The notes below the pieces were generated by a model. The model worked only from the letters and a program-made list of their open reading frames with translations, had not been told where the DNA came from and searched no databases. Positions 40,851-52,300 of a DNA stretch of 64,000 nt are shown in pieces (positions within the stretch are counted from its first letter, which is position 1; every line of letters begins with the position of its first letter). A program made the position numbers and the translations under genes. This stretch comes from Synchiropus splendidus (taxonomy: Eukaryota; Chordata; Actinopteri; Syngnathiformes; Callionymidae): the NCBI RefSeq assembly GCF_027744825.2, contig NC_071348.1:3106563-3170562 (forward strand), given 5' to 3'.

Positions 40851-41247
40851 AGGACAAACTGAAGCTATTGTCCACAAATCTTCAGACGTTTGATGTGATT
40901 TTCTTTTCTTCTCTGATAAGTCTGAATCTTTTAACTTGAGTTGAAAAAAGAACCAATCTCGCTTCGCATGAAAGTGTTTCACTCTGCAGGTCTGCTGCAT
41001 TATTCAACAGGACCGTGGGTGAGAGGAAGTCTGTGGTCTGCACTCACCTCATACCCCGGGTGGAGAGGGAGCGAGAGAGAGCACGGGCCAGCGAGGGGGA
41101 TGTCAGGCCATGAAAGGAAGTAATGAAGGGGGAGTGGCAGGCGGCCGCCGGGAGGAACAAGGTGAGAGATTAAAAAGCAGAGGAGATCAAATGCTCCTGG
41201 CCGGACGGGAGACAGGAAGTCACCAGACGCTGACAGGGTGCCCCCTT

Positions 41248-41253
41248 TTTATT
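41248..41253 (-). terminator. candidate poly(A) signal AATAAA for ptpru
   Basis: The plus strand reads TTTATT, so the minus strand reads AATAAA about 2.03 kb after the stop codon. It is canonical in sequence and correctly oriented, but no transcript evidence is available. Confidence 0.4.
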
Positions 41254-41571
41254 GTTGATCATCCAGAACAGCCCCAAATACACCCGCCTCCTTCATTAAA
41301 TACACACTTTGCCCCACAAACACAATGGTCAAAATCACAGTAGTCCATCGGCGAACGACGGCTAGCTGTCACGCGGCGCCGCGGCCCAACCGCTGGGAAT
41401 GGAACGCAGAGCAGACGATGGGCGGAAGCTTGAATATTCACTTCACACTCTTGTTAGCAAGAAAACGGTCATGTACATCACATTCAGCTGTGTGGGTAAG
41501 TTACGGCGTCACTCAGGGCAAACACAGAGAGTAATATTCACAGAGTATTCACATGTCAGAATGTACACCGC

Positions 41572-41579
41572 TATATACA
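41572..41579 (-). promoter_or_regulatory. Pumilio-response-like element TGTATATA in putative 3' UTR
   Basis: The minus strand reads TGTATATA, matching the UGUANAUA consensus bound by Pumilio proteins. It is on the transcribed strand of the putative 3' UTR, about 1.7 kb after the stop. A single 8-mer can arise by chance. Confidence 0.3.
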
Positions 41580-43286
41580 CCTTCTGCCACCCGCCAAGTG
41601 TCCAGGCACTTTCCCTTCCCTCCGCTGTTCATCATCCTGCACTCACAAAAGTCGGTTTGGGAATCTACCACGGCTTCTTCTGCCGAGCTCGCGGGTCGAT
41701 ACACACAACTGAACCTTTGATGGAAACGTAAAAGTAAAGCTTTACTGATCAGATATAAAGTTTCTAGGTGGCGCTATCACACAAAAAGTCAAAAAAGCTT
41801 GAACCTTGGTCTTTTATGAGCTTCAGTTGTCGCAGTGCACGATGGCATTGGTAGCACAAGAGCCCTTTAAAGGCAAGTCAGTTGAAACACTTCTGTTCGC
41901 TCTGGTTTGGTCAAACCACCCAGTGAAAACCTCAGATGCTAATGCTAACTGTTGATGCTAACACACTCAAGTTCATGATGTAGGCTTGTCACCCATGTTG
42001 GCTCGAACGATACGGTGTACAGTAAACATGGCTGCATCTGTTGCCAAGTACCTTCAGATGCTAACGGCTAGCATTGCTCGTGATGTAATGAGCTCAAAAG
42101 GCCCGGGTTTCCTGATGGACAAATTAAAAGCTGTAGCTAAAAGGCCTCGAAATATGATTCCACTTGGAACACTTGAAATGACAGGACGTTTTTTCATCAA
42201 ATGGCTCCAATACTGGGTCTGAAGTTCAGAAAGCGTCCGTGTTGTGTCAGGGCAGGTCGACCAGACAAAGACCTGGGGTTGCCCCTGGGAATCCTCCCAG
42301 GTAAAGGGCTCTACTTTGAGTCTCTCCCAAGTATCGTTGGAGAAAAGTCACGTGTTTTGGCCGGGATGGTAAACTCATGTCCAGAGGTGGGAGGAGGAAT
42401 CAACCGGTCAGAAGAGAGCTTTGTCTCCTGGCTCAGCTCTTTCTTCACCACAGATACAGAGTCTTCCGAACTGAAGACGCTGCACTGTCTCTCACCTCCG
42501 ACCTGGACATGAGAACCAGGACTCAGGGAAGCTGGGCCACTTCATTTCAGTCGTTCACCCCACTCGTGTGGACGAAGCCAGACGGATCACTGACTTTCTC
42601 AAATCCCAGATTCAAGTCTTGTTTTCATGAGCCAGGTCACCTGCGCCGATCTCAACACACTCACTCACAGGTGACCCGGTCCGCGAGATGACAGGCAGAC
42701 ATCAGGATGTAAGAGGGTTCAAGTCAGTCCGTGGGGTTGGCACCGGGACAGTCATGTGACAGGGACAGTCCTGTGGTGGCACACGGTCCCCGAACATGTC
42801 CACCTTGAGCACAAATGGTCGTCCAACACAAGTATTATGGCAAAGAAGAACATCAACACTGGAGCAGTGATCTCTGGCGCCTGCAGAGAGTAAGGCAGTT
42901 CATGGTTTGGTAAGGACCAATCAGGAGGACGCTTTCCCACAGGTACGTAATACTGCTCTTCCCTCTGTGACCCTGCTGCCGTCAAGAAACACCGCAGCCA
43001 AGGTGACCTCGGCATCCAAACAGGTCCCACTGAAAATGGTCTTTTTCTGTGGCTACAAGACGAAGCAGCACAAGAAGCTCCGGTCCACAAGCAGAGACCA
43101 GAAGAAGAAGCACAAAAATATCAAAAGAGATAAACACCACCGACAAGAGACCACGGCTGTACATTAAAGGTTAAAGTCTAGGTTTCTTCTTCTCTTCCCT
43201 CGGCCCCTCAATAGTCCGGTGGGTAAGGTGCTGGGAGTCAGCTCCTGGACGGTGGAGGCGTTTCCGCCGCACTCCACGTTTAGTTG

Positions 43287-43349
43287 CTATCTGCCCTCGA
43301 AGCAGTCCAAGTACTCCAGGACGAGGTCATAACAGAATCGATACTGGTC
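43287..43349 (-). CDS. ptpru: ptpru last coding exon with stop codon (63 nt coding)
   Basis: It encodes [20 protein letters not shown] followed by TAG at 43289-43287. The QYxFCYDxxLEYL motif is the conserved C-terminal helix of R2B D2. The acceptor is CCCTGCAG. The exon continues into the 3' UTR without a further donor that I can recognise. Confidence 0.95.
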   Translation of the reverse strand, partial: DQYRFCYDLVLEYLDCFEGR

Positions 43350-46300
43350 CTGCAGGGGGACAGAGATTAGACACCAAGCTGGGCTCTGGGAACCAGGAGG
43401 CACTCACCAGGGACTCCACCATGTTAGGTTTGCAGTTACGGAGGGTTTTCACAGCGTAGAAGATGTCCACCATGTTCTGGTACTGGATCATCTCCAGCAG
43501 GATGTTGCAGGCACAAAAGGTCCCGCTGCGGCCGCCGCCGTTGCTGCGGACAACAAGTACGGTTCAGACTGGCTGTTCAGCGCCGTCACGGTTGCACTGT
43601 AGGCTCGGGGGCCAAATCCGTCCCGCAAGTCGTGTTGTGTGGCCGGTGCACACAGAGATGCACCTATAGTAAACTGTTTCTCTAACAATCTCTATGTAGC
43701 CCTACATAAATAATGGACTTACATTGTGAGCGCGAACAAATAGTTATATACTGTCACCAAGCATAACCACAATTCACTTCACCTTTTATCTTCCGTAATC
43801 TCTGTATCACCTCCGTCATCACGGCTTTCTAGCTTCTCGTTCCCTCAGAAACAGCAAGCAAGTGAGCCCGGCTCGGGTCCCTCCGGGCTCGGCTGAAACG
43901 TTGGCAGTCTTCACCCAAAAAAACTAGCTGGAGCTCAGGTTCGCCACCAAGATCCAGGCTCCTTGGAGTCACAGCCCCCCAGTCTCGCCATCGTAGCCCT
44001 TGCTAGCACCGACATGCCTTCGCCACGATCCTCACTACATGAGCTGAAGTCGTGGTTCAACTCATAGGGAGTCGCTCAATAAAACGTTGCCACATTCTCT
44101 CCAGCAGTGAAAACACAACTCTTCGCACTTGATGCGTACGTGGATAGGAGACAGAAGTAATAGCTCCAGCAGCAGATCTAACCAGCGTCCATCATCTGGC
44201 GTGAAGCTCCTTCCTCCAGACATCAAGAGCGGCACAAGAGAAACACTGGCGTGTTTCCCTCCATCATGGCTGCGGCCAGCAAAAATGAAGGACAGTCCGC
44301 TCCCTCTCCGGAGGCAGGAAAGGTGGGCGGCGATATTGAGGCCATCAATCGTGGCGAGTGTGGCGCCAGTCCTGGATCCACTGCCGTGAGAAGCACCGCG
44401 CTCTCAATTAAGTCATAATTGATTTGATCTCTATAATCTCTTTCCGGGTTGTCGGGGCTAACGCTGCGTGACAGCGCTGACTGATGTGTTTATGGACAGG
44501 GGCTGCGGCGACGAACGTGCGATGGCTCGGCAATAAGCTGGACGCCCATTCATATTCATCAGCCGGCGAGGACCCGCGGGGCTTCGGCCTCGGCCGCTGC
44601 TCCGCTCCCACACGACAGCGCCAGTCCGGTTCGTTGAACAGAGCAAAGACGAGGCGACATTGGAGGCCAGGTCCATGTTCATGTACGGTCCTGAACCTGA
44701 GAGGCGGCGGCGCTCTGTTTAGCAACGTTCCGTCCCGTGGTCATAACATGCGGAGCTAATCGGGAGAACGTGTTAGAGGAGTCACTGAGGCGTTGGAGGT
44801 GGGATAACCCAGGAGAGTGAGAGGAAGGAGACCGCTCTACGATCGGTATTGTGTAATAACCATGTATGACAAAGGTGTGACCAGCAGCATTAGGTCTTCA
44901 CTGCACCGACTGAAGGCTTCCGCTCGCGTGCGGTTCGCAGCTGCAGTTCACTCACAGGCAGTGGACCACGGTGCGTCCTTCTCCACACTCCCGTTGCCAC
45001 TTGTGCACTTGAGCCAGCAGGTTGAGAAACGCCTTCTTGGAGTCGGGGACGTCGCGATACGCAGACCACCGCAGGAACTGGAACTGACAGACCACCAGCT
45101 CGCCCTCCTGGAGCTGCAACAGAAGACAGCGTTTAGAATTCAACAGACCTCTTTTGGAGGAGACCTGATACACGTCGAGACCCACAAATCTTTTCAAGTT
45201 TCCGCTGCTCATGCACAGTACAGCAGGAGCTGCACGTTGCTCCACTGCGTCCTCGCTTACCGTGTATGTCGTCTGGAACTCTACTGCCACCTGCTGACCC
45301 ATTAAACCCAAAGCTATCGATCTCCGGGGCCCACAACAGGGCCATTATACACTTTGCTGCTTCATATTTTCAGTCGTTCCAGAGTCCAGTCAAGCTAATG
45401 ACAGTGTAATTGCGTGAAGAGTGGAGCCACGGTCGGCCACTGCTGCAGGTTTAAGGCTTTAAAGGTCCAAATACAGGCTGAGATGATCTAGATTCCTCCG
45501 GTCTGGAAGAGCAGTCTCTGGCCTGGAGACAGGATTCGAGACACATGGCTGATAGAGTATTGATCATCTGAAGTCAATGGTCTCTCCTGGACAAGTGTGA
45601 GATATGTCCTGGGTCTGCCCCGGAGTCTCCACCATCACTTGACCAGGTGGGTGAAGTGGACACCCCATGGTCTATTTCCGCTCCAGTACGGCTGAGAGCA
45701 CAGATCACTGGAAGCTTTGCCTTTTGGCTCAGCTCTTCCGTCTGCCTGACACGGCTTCTCTGATGGGTCCGACCTTTCTCTCCAGCCTCGTCTCCGAATG
45801 AGCTGAGCGGATCCTGATCCCACCTTCTTAACCAACCGTTCTGACCTTGAATAGTGTGTTTTCAGGATGGAATCAAGAGAAAGGCAGCAGGAAAACACCA
45901 TCTCGGCTGCATTGTTTCCTCTCTATTCCCACCCGTCTCAGTCAGTGCCAGCGTTTGAAAGCTCCCACGCTGCCGACTGACAGTCTGGGCTCCGCTCCTG
46001 CAGCACACTAACCCATGGATCTGAGGCTCCGCGCTCGTAAGGGGGGCCCCGGACGAGGCTGAGAGTGGGCACTCTGTGTTCATCACCTCATTCTGAGCCT
46101 CCTCACCTGGGCCTTAAAGAGCTGTGCAGGACTGTACGTCATGCAAATTGGGCTGACAAAGTCTCCAACGATGCATGGAGGAATTGCCTCAGTGGAGATG
46201 GGATTTTTCTGCTGCTCCCACACCTCACAGGCGCTTGCTTACAGCGCACTTCCTCTGAGTCGGCCTGCCTCGCCCTGTACATCACTGTCACACAGGAAAC

Positions 46301-49300
46301 TCGCTCGCAGCCGCCCAGAGAAGAACACGCCGACGATGAGCTATTTCGGTTTGATTCTACTCCTCCACTCTCTGTTGCGTTGCCCTCACCTTGACAGCAA
46401 GACAAGGGTGGCAAAGGTGTGCTGGTGGTGGGGGGGGTGAGAAGGGCAGATGAAGTGAAGCTGCCAATCAAGAGCTGAAGTTGCAGCAGAGCGGAGGAAC
46501 GACTTGCATACAGATTTGGGCAATAATTGGTCGACAGTGAGCAGAATACATGGTTATGTAAATCCTCAGTCTCACACACACCTTAAACCTACAGCAGGAA
46601 GTGTGTGCAGTGCCAGTGATGTATTCAAACGCATGCACGCAGGTGTGAGGAGGAAGACCACCGTGCTCCCGCTCCTGTCAAAGAACTGTCAGCACCCGCT
46701 CGCACTTCCGCCTCGCTCTCCTCTCTACTGTGAACACAACCTGGATAAAGGCGGGTCTGGAAGCATGTGATTCCTGATGAGCCGACCATGAGCTTGTGTG
46801 ATCGAAGACACAAGCCATCGGTCGTGCAATCGGATGTGAAGGGAGGGGGACCAACTCGGGGTCCAGACCCTGAAGCGAAGGGAGGGGGATCGACTCGGGG
46901 TCCAGACTCTGAAGTGAAGGGAGGGGGACCGACTCGGGGTCCAGACTCTGAGGTGAAGGGAGGGGGACCGACTCGGGGTCCAGACTCTGAAGTGAAGGGA
47001 GGGGGACCGACTCGGGGTCCAGACTCTGAAGTGAAGGGAGGGGGACCGACTCGGGGTCCAGACTCTGAAGTGAAGGGAGGGGGACCGACTCGGGGTCCAG
47101 ACTCTGAAGTGAAGGGAGGGGGACCGACTCGGGGTCCAGACTCTGAGGTGAAGGGAGGGGGACCGACTCGGGGTCCAGACCCTGAAGTGAAGGGAGGGGG
47201 ACCGACTCGGGGTCCAGACTCTGAAGTGAAGGGAGGGGGACCGACTCGGGGTCCAGACTCTGAAGTGAAGGGAGGGGGACCGACTCGGGGTCCAGACCCT
47301 GAAGTGAAGGGAGGGGGACCAACTCGGGGTCCAGACCCTGAAGTCCATGGAAGACGCCCCGGTCACCAGTTAACCAGGGGCCAGCTCATCTGAGACTGCA
47401 GGTGTAGAGACACTCAGCTGTTAAAGACAGTTTTCACCGCGGCACATCTTCAGGCATCACCAGAGGAGAAAGCGGAACTGGAGTTGATAGATTATGGTGG
47501 CAACTTCAGTTGCTTCTTCTCACGTCCTTCCCCCGAGGGTCCAAATCAATCAGGGAACAATAATAAGAGAAGACCGACATTTTTATGAAAATTCATGTCT
47601 TCTTTCGGCCCAGAAGTTCCTTCCTTTCTTCTGGGGACAGACCGAGGCGTTCACGAGTGACATGAGAGACTGGCTCCGCCCCGGGGCCTCCTCCCAGGCG
47701 TCCTGTGCTTCTGCTCTGAGCCTCTCCTGGTCGACTTCCCTGAGCTGCAATCTCAGCCACTTGAGTCGTACATTCAGGACTTCAACTCAGCCCTCTTTAA
47801 ACGACAGACCTTAAACTCTGTTGTCTGACTTCAGTCGTTTTCAGAGGCTTTTATTTCCTGTGTGCCGGACGGTATGTTCGACTCCCTCCTTCATTTGTTG
47901 CTCTTTTGTTCCCCTGTTTTCGCCCGAGTGTCGCAGTAATTCGCCCTTCCTCCCACGCCTGTGACTGCTGTCCTGCGGTCACCAGCTCCTCCGGACGGTG
48001 GAGGTTATTTGCCTTGTGATTGTGGACACTGGGAAACAGAAGGCATGGTTCCTGAGCAATATCTCACAGTCGACTCACTTAAGACGGGCACCTCGGCTCG
48101 GTCCCACCAGGCTTACTGAAGCAATATAGCGGGATCACGACGCGTGGGGTACAAATCCAACAAGAAAAGCCTTAGAGTTTGCAGAGAAATTGAAACCTTG
48201 ACTTCCAACATCAGGTGCAGCCTGTTTAGACCAGTTCATTTGTTGACTAAAAAGTCCAGTCACATGATGAGGTCAGCCAGGAGTCCCACAATAACAACTC
48301 ACCCTTGTGACATTCTTGACCCGGAACAGACGAGTGATGACATCTTCGTCTGCTGACATGGACAGGAACTCCACTTCCATGGGCCCGTACTGCTGCAGGC
48401 CGGGCTCGGGCCAGTACTGGACACACGGCTGTGAGGGAGGAAGACCATCATCAACTGACCGTGAAGTGGACTGTCCATACACAAGACCAATAGCTCTGAC
48501 CCTCACTCTAACATAAAAAAATGATGTTTTCACATGTTCATGTTCAGAGAACAAGCTTTCATTGCTGACATGAAACACCAGAGGAGTCAGTAAAAACATG
48601 GCATATTGAAGAAACAGTGTCATAATAAAGTCCTCATATTGTCACTTGGTGAGTTTCCGAGAGCTTCCTGGATCCATGAAAGACAACCTTGACAGCGGGG
48701 TTTAGATAAGAGGCTGAAATATTTAAGACACGTCGCAGCAAGTCCTCGCACAAGGACGAGGACTTCTTCCTGCAACGCTGGTTTGGTGGCAGAGAAGCTT
48801 CCTACACTCGACATGCAGGTAGTGGACGTGTGGTGATGGACAGAGAAGGAAGGTGAAGAACAGAGTGCAGGCCGGGGAGGTTGGTTAGGTCAAGACCAGG
48901 GCAGTGAGAACAGGAGAAGATTGGAGACCAAGATAGGGAGGACAGATCTCATGATCTATAGGCACAATACAGGAGTATATTATTATATCAATGAAAGCTC
49001 ATATTTTATTTCATGTTTCAAACAGAACTAGAGCCACTGCAGCGACACAGAAGGCTTCTGCAGTGCCTCAACGACACGGACGATAAAACTTGGCTTCATT
49101 TTTACAAATATGTTAATAGCGGCGATGTGACATTTTAATCATGAATCGAGTGAGGGAAATGAGCGCACGCTTCCTGCTGGAAAATATTGACAAACAATAG
49201 GTTCAATGAGTTGGACGGGACTCGCGGCAGTACAGATGCCCCTCCGTAATGGAGACGGCAGCTCCCTGCTTCGTTCCAAACGGAGACTTGTTCAGTGCAG

Positions 49301-52300
49301 CTCCAGTGTAGGCAGAAATAACTCGGGCTCTCGCAGGAACACACTGTCTGCTTTCATTTCCTAATGAGCCACGATCCTCCTCCCGTTAATACCACCATTC
49401 CAGTGACATCTTCCCTCTCCCACTTTTGAATCCAGTCTCTGTGTGACACTTGAAAATATGTCTCGCAGCCAGTTCCTAATGGCTTCTTTAATCTCGGGAT
49501 GTGTCTGTGCACTGGCGTCTGAGGAGCCTCTTATTTAGGCTCCAGAATTAGCAATGGCTTGTTGGACAATGTAACCGTTCTCTTCAGAGACGTGCAAATG
49601 TTTCCCATGATTCAGCAGCTGCTCTGCTCCGGCAATACTGAGACGCGACTTATCGGCTGAACATCCGGCAGTTAGGAAAGATTTGGCTCTTTTGAGGGAC
49701 CGATTCAGGCGCCGGGACTTCAAGCATTCACCTCGCATAAAATGACTTATGTTTCTGGGGGGCGGGGCTTTGAGGGCAGCTAGTTTGGTGAGAGGCGGGG
49801 GACACCCTGGACAGGTAGCCTGTCACGAGACACGACATGACAGACAACCACTCAGACCTGGTTCTTAATGTATTTGGACCTCTTTCTCCTCTTGGATTTT
49901 TGGGTGAGTACTCCAGTTTTGTGTTCTCCTGGTCCTGCCTGCCAGTCTTTTGGTCTCATACCATTTTAGGGCATTCCATTTTAGTATTTCTCTGAATAAA
50001 CCTGCAAAACTGTATTCTCCTTAGCACCTTCAAGTATGGAAGAAAATGAGCCCGAGTCATGACTGAACCTCGCAGCGCCCTCAGGTGGAGGAAAGCTAGG
50101 CAGGCGGCCATGACAGTGGAGTACATCTCGATTTGGGGTGACATTTGTTGCTCTGTGAAAAGATGCCGGTGACAGAAGCAGAGACGTGTGTGAGGAGGAG
50201 AAAGTGGGACGCTAATAAAAAAGAAATCTGAAACGTGGCTGGCGGCTAATGCTATTCTCCAGAGATGAAACTTCAGGAGGGGAAGCGAAAACTGGGGCGT
50301 GTGTTATCCAGACATGCCTGCAGATCAATGTGGCCAGGGATCAAAGCCCGGCAAAACGGCACGAAGGACTTAATCCCCCGCACCAACGCGGCGAGCAGGA
50401 GCAAAGCCCCGACGTGGTGGAGTGGTGACCTTACCCAGGCGGAGTTGGACTGGTTGAGCTGGTTGAGCATGACCACGGCGGTGCAGCCGTAGTCGAAGAC
50501 CAGCCTCCAGAAGTCGGCCGTGGTGCCCGGCAGAGGGTGAGGGGTCACGATGAAGGCGGCTTGGCGGTGGAAGCTGTCGGCGAGGGCGGCGTTGATGTAG
50601 TTGTTGCTCTCTCCTTCGGTGGTGACCAGGAAGGCCAGGGCGCGGTCCGGCGGCAGGACGTCCATGCTGCGGTTCTTCTCTCTGTTCCTGGGCAGCAGGG
50701 CGATGCTGCACTCCTCCACGTCCACGTGCGGCGTCACCGAGTTTAAGGTCTGCCAGCGGAGGGAAGAGAAAGGCTGGTGCATTATAGATCCGCGCAGGAA
50801 TCTAACAGAACGGCTGCATTCCCTTTATCTTTGATGGCATCTTTGTTCATTTAGTCATGATGATTTTCCACAGCTTAGAGATGTTTGCATCATTAACGCC
50901 GCCATCAATTATAGATCTGTGGCGAGCTAATATCTCTGCGCGCCGCAGAGCTCTGGCAAACACAATGTTGCTTTAACCAAGGACGCGGCCTGGAACGGCA
51001 CCACCACACCAGCGACTCTGAGGGAAGAGCGAGTGTGACGGGAACACAGCTGGGTTTCTTCTCACCTGATCAACATCTAACAGTGTTCAGAGAGTGAAGC
51101 TCCACATACCAGGATCAGAGGAGGAACACACACAAGCTGAACAGAAACAAACACCCAGATTCTTCAGATCACAAACAAAACACGGCCGACAATTGAATCA
51201 GAAAATAGAGCGACTCAGACTGCATTGATCTTTAAACGACACCTGGAGCACAGTTGCAGGGAGAGATTTGCTGCCTGACCTTCCTGTTTGCTGTGTGACT
51301 TTTAATGTTCTCCGATTTCCCCCCACAAATCACTGACCAGTTGTTTTGAGGGAACTAAAGGAAAGCAGGGAGTCCATTATACAGGGCTGGGCATCCCTCG
51401 GTTCAAGGTCTGCTTGACCTATTAGAGCACTTGAAATATTGCTGTCGGTAGACAGCAGTCGTGGCCCTGACACCCCCGCAGCGTGACGGTCCTTTAAAGG
51501 GTTCGTAGATCCAGATACCTAACACTCCACAAATACAGTAGAAAAGTTGGTTCTCAGCATTCTTGGAATGATGCTCCAAACGCACCTGGAATTCTTCTCG
51601 GAGCTGAGACGAATTACTCTGAGAATCCACTCGCAGCATCTCGCGGTACGTGATGGCGAACTCGTTGACCAAGATGGCCGTTTCCCCGCACAGACAGGCC
51701 TCCAAAATGGCGTCATGAATAAAGATGTACTGCTCCTGCCAGCCAAGGAGGGAAAAACACAGGGGCATATTTTAGCGTCTGAAGTGAGTTTCATCAACAG
51801 GTCCACAACTGCTCGCTACGCGCAGAGAAGAAAGACGAGCCGTAAGGACTCGCTGAATTCATCGTGATGGAGCAGTGCTGGTGAGTCAAAGCGCTCACAC
51901 TGTGCATTTAATGACACCCCTCCCCCGCCCCATAAACAAGTACAAATATAAGGAACAGATAAGGCAGTGTTGGGAATTCAAATGGTCCTGGTGTCAGAGG
52001 AACAGCACGTTCCTACGCAGAGCCAGGTTGCAACTCTTCTCTGTGAAACAAAGCCAGTGACCTTTTGCAGCAGTCCCTGAGCGGGAGACGAGAACGCCGC
52101 ACTCCCGACTGATAAAACCCAATCATCTTTTGGTGTCACGACACGCGCTGAGCGAGGGAGGGGAGCAGCGGAAGGTAGAACTGACCTCCGTCTGGATCAT
52201 GTTGATTCGCCGTGAGCAGAGGGTTTTCACACAGTTGTAGATGTCCACCACGCCTTCACACTCCGCCATGTCCAACATGACATCCAGCACGATGTAGCAG

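Larger units (their letters stand above)
26181..41224. other. non-coding DNA between the LINE tail and the ptpru 3' UTR, no gene seen
   Basis: It holds repeat fragments of families A, C, D, F and hAT type and an AT-rich block (33240-33880). A GC-richer part at 38480-39130 has overlapping open frames on both strands but no recognisable protein. No exon is supported. Confidence 0.5.
41225..43286 (-). other. probable 3' UTR of ptpru-like gene
   Basis: About 2 kb after the stop codon has no recognisable coding sequence on the minus strand. The first good AATAAA on that strand that I noticed is at 41248-41253, so the UTR probably ends near 41225-41235. A Pumilio-type element (TGTATATA) lies inside it. 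The extent is inferred; an earlier variant poly(A) signal cannot be excluded. Confidence 0.4.

Noticed and set aside
46836..47343. Regular repeat array considered as CRISPR
   Set aside because: Units are contiguous with no unique spacers, and the context is a vertebrate intron.
46678..47393. Open frames of 208-214 codons on both strands with 13-residue repeats
   Set aside because: They are a by-product of the 39-bp minisatellite, whose unit length is a multiple of three and lacks stops. The array is intronic to ptpru and no protein evidence exists.
50537..50834. Plus-strand frames over the D2 exon
   Set aside because: They are antisense shadows of a conserved coding exon and have no recognisable domain.
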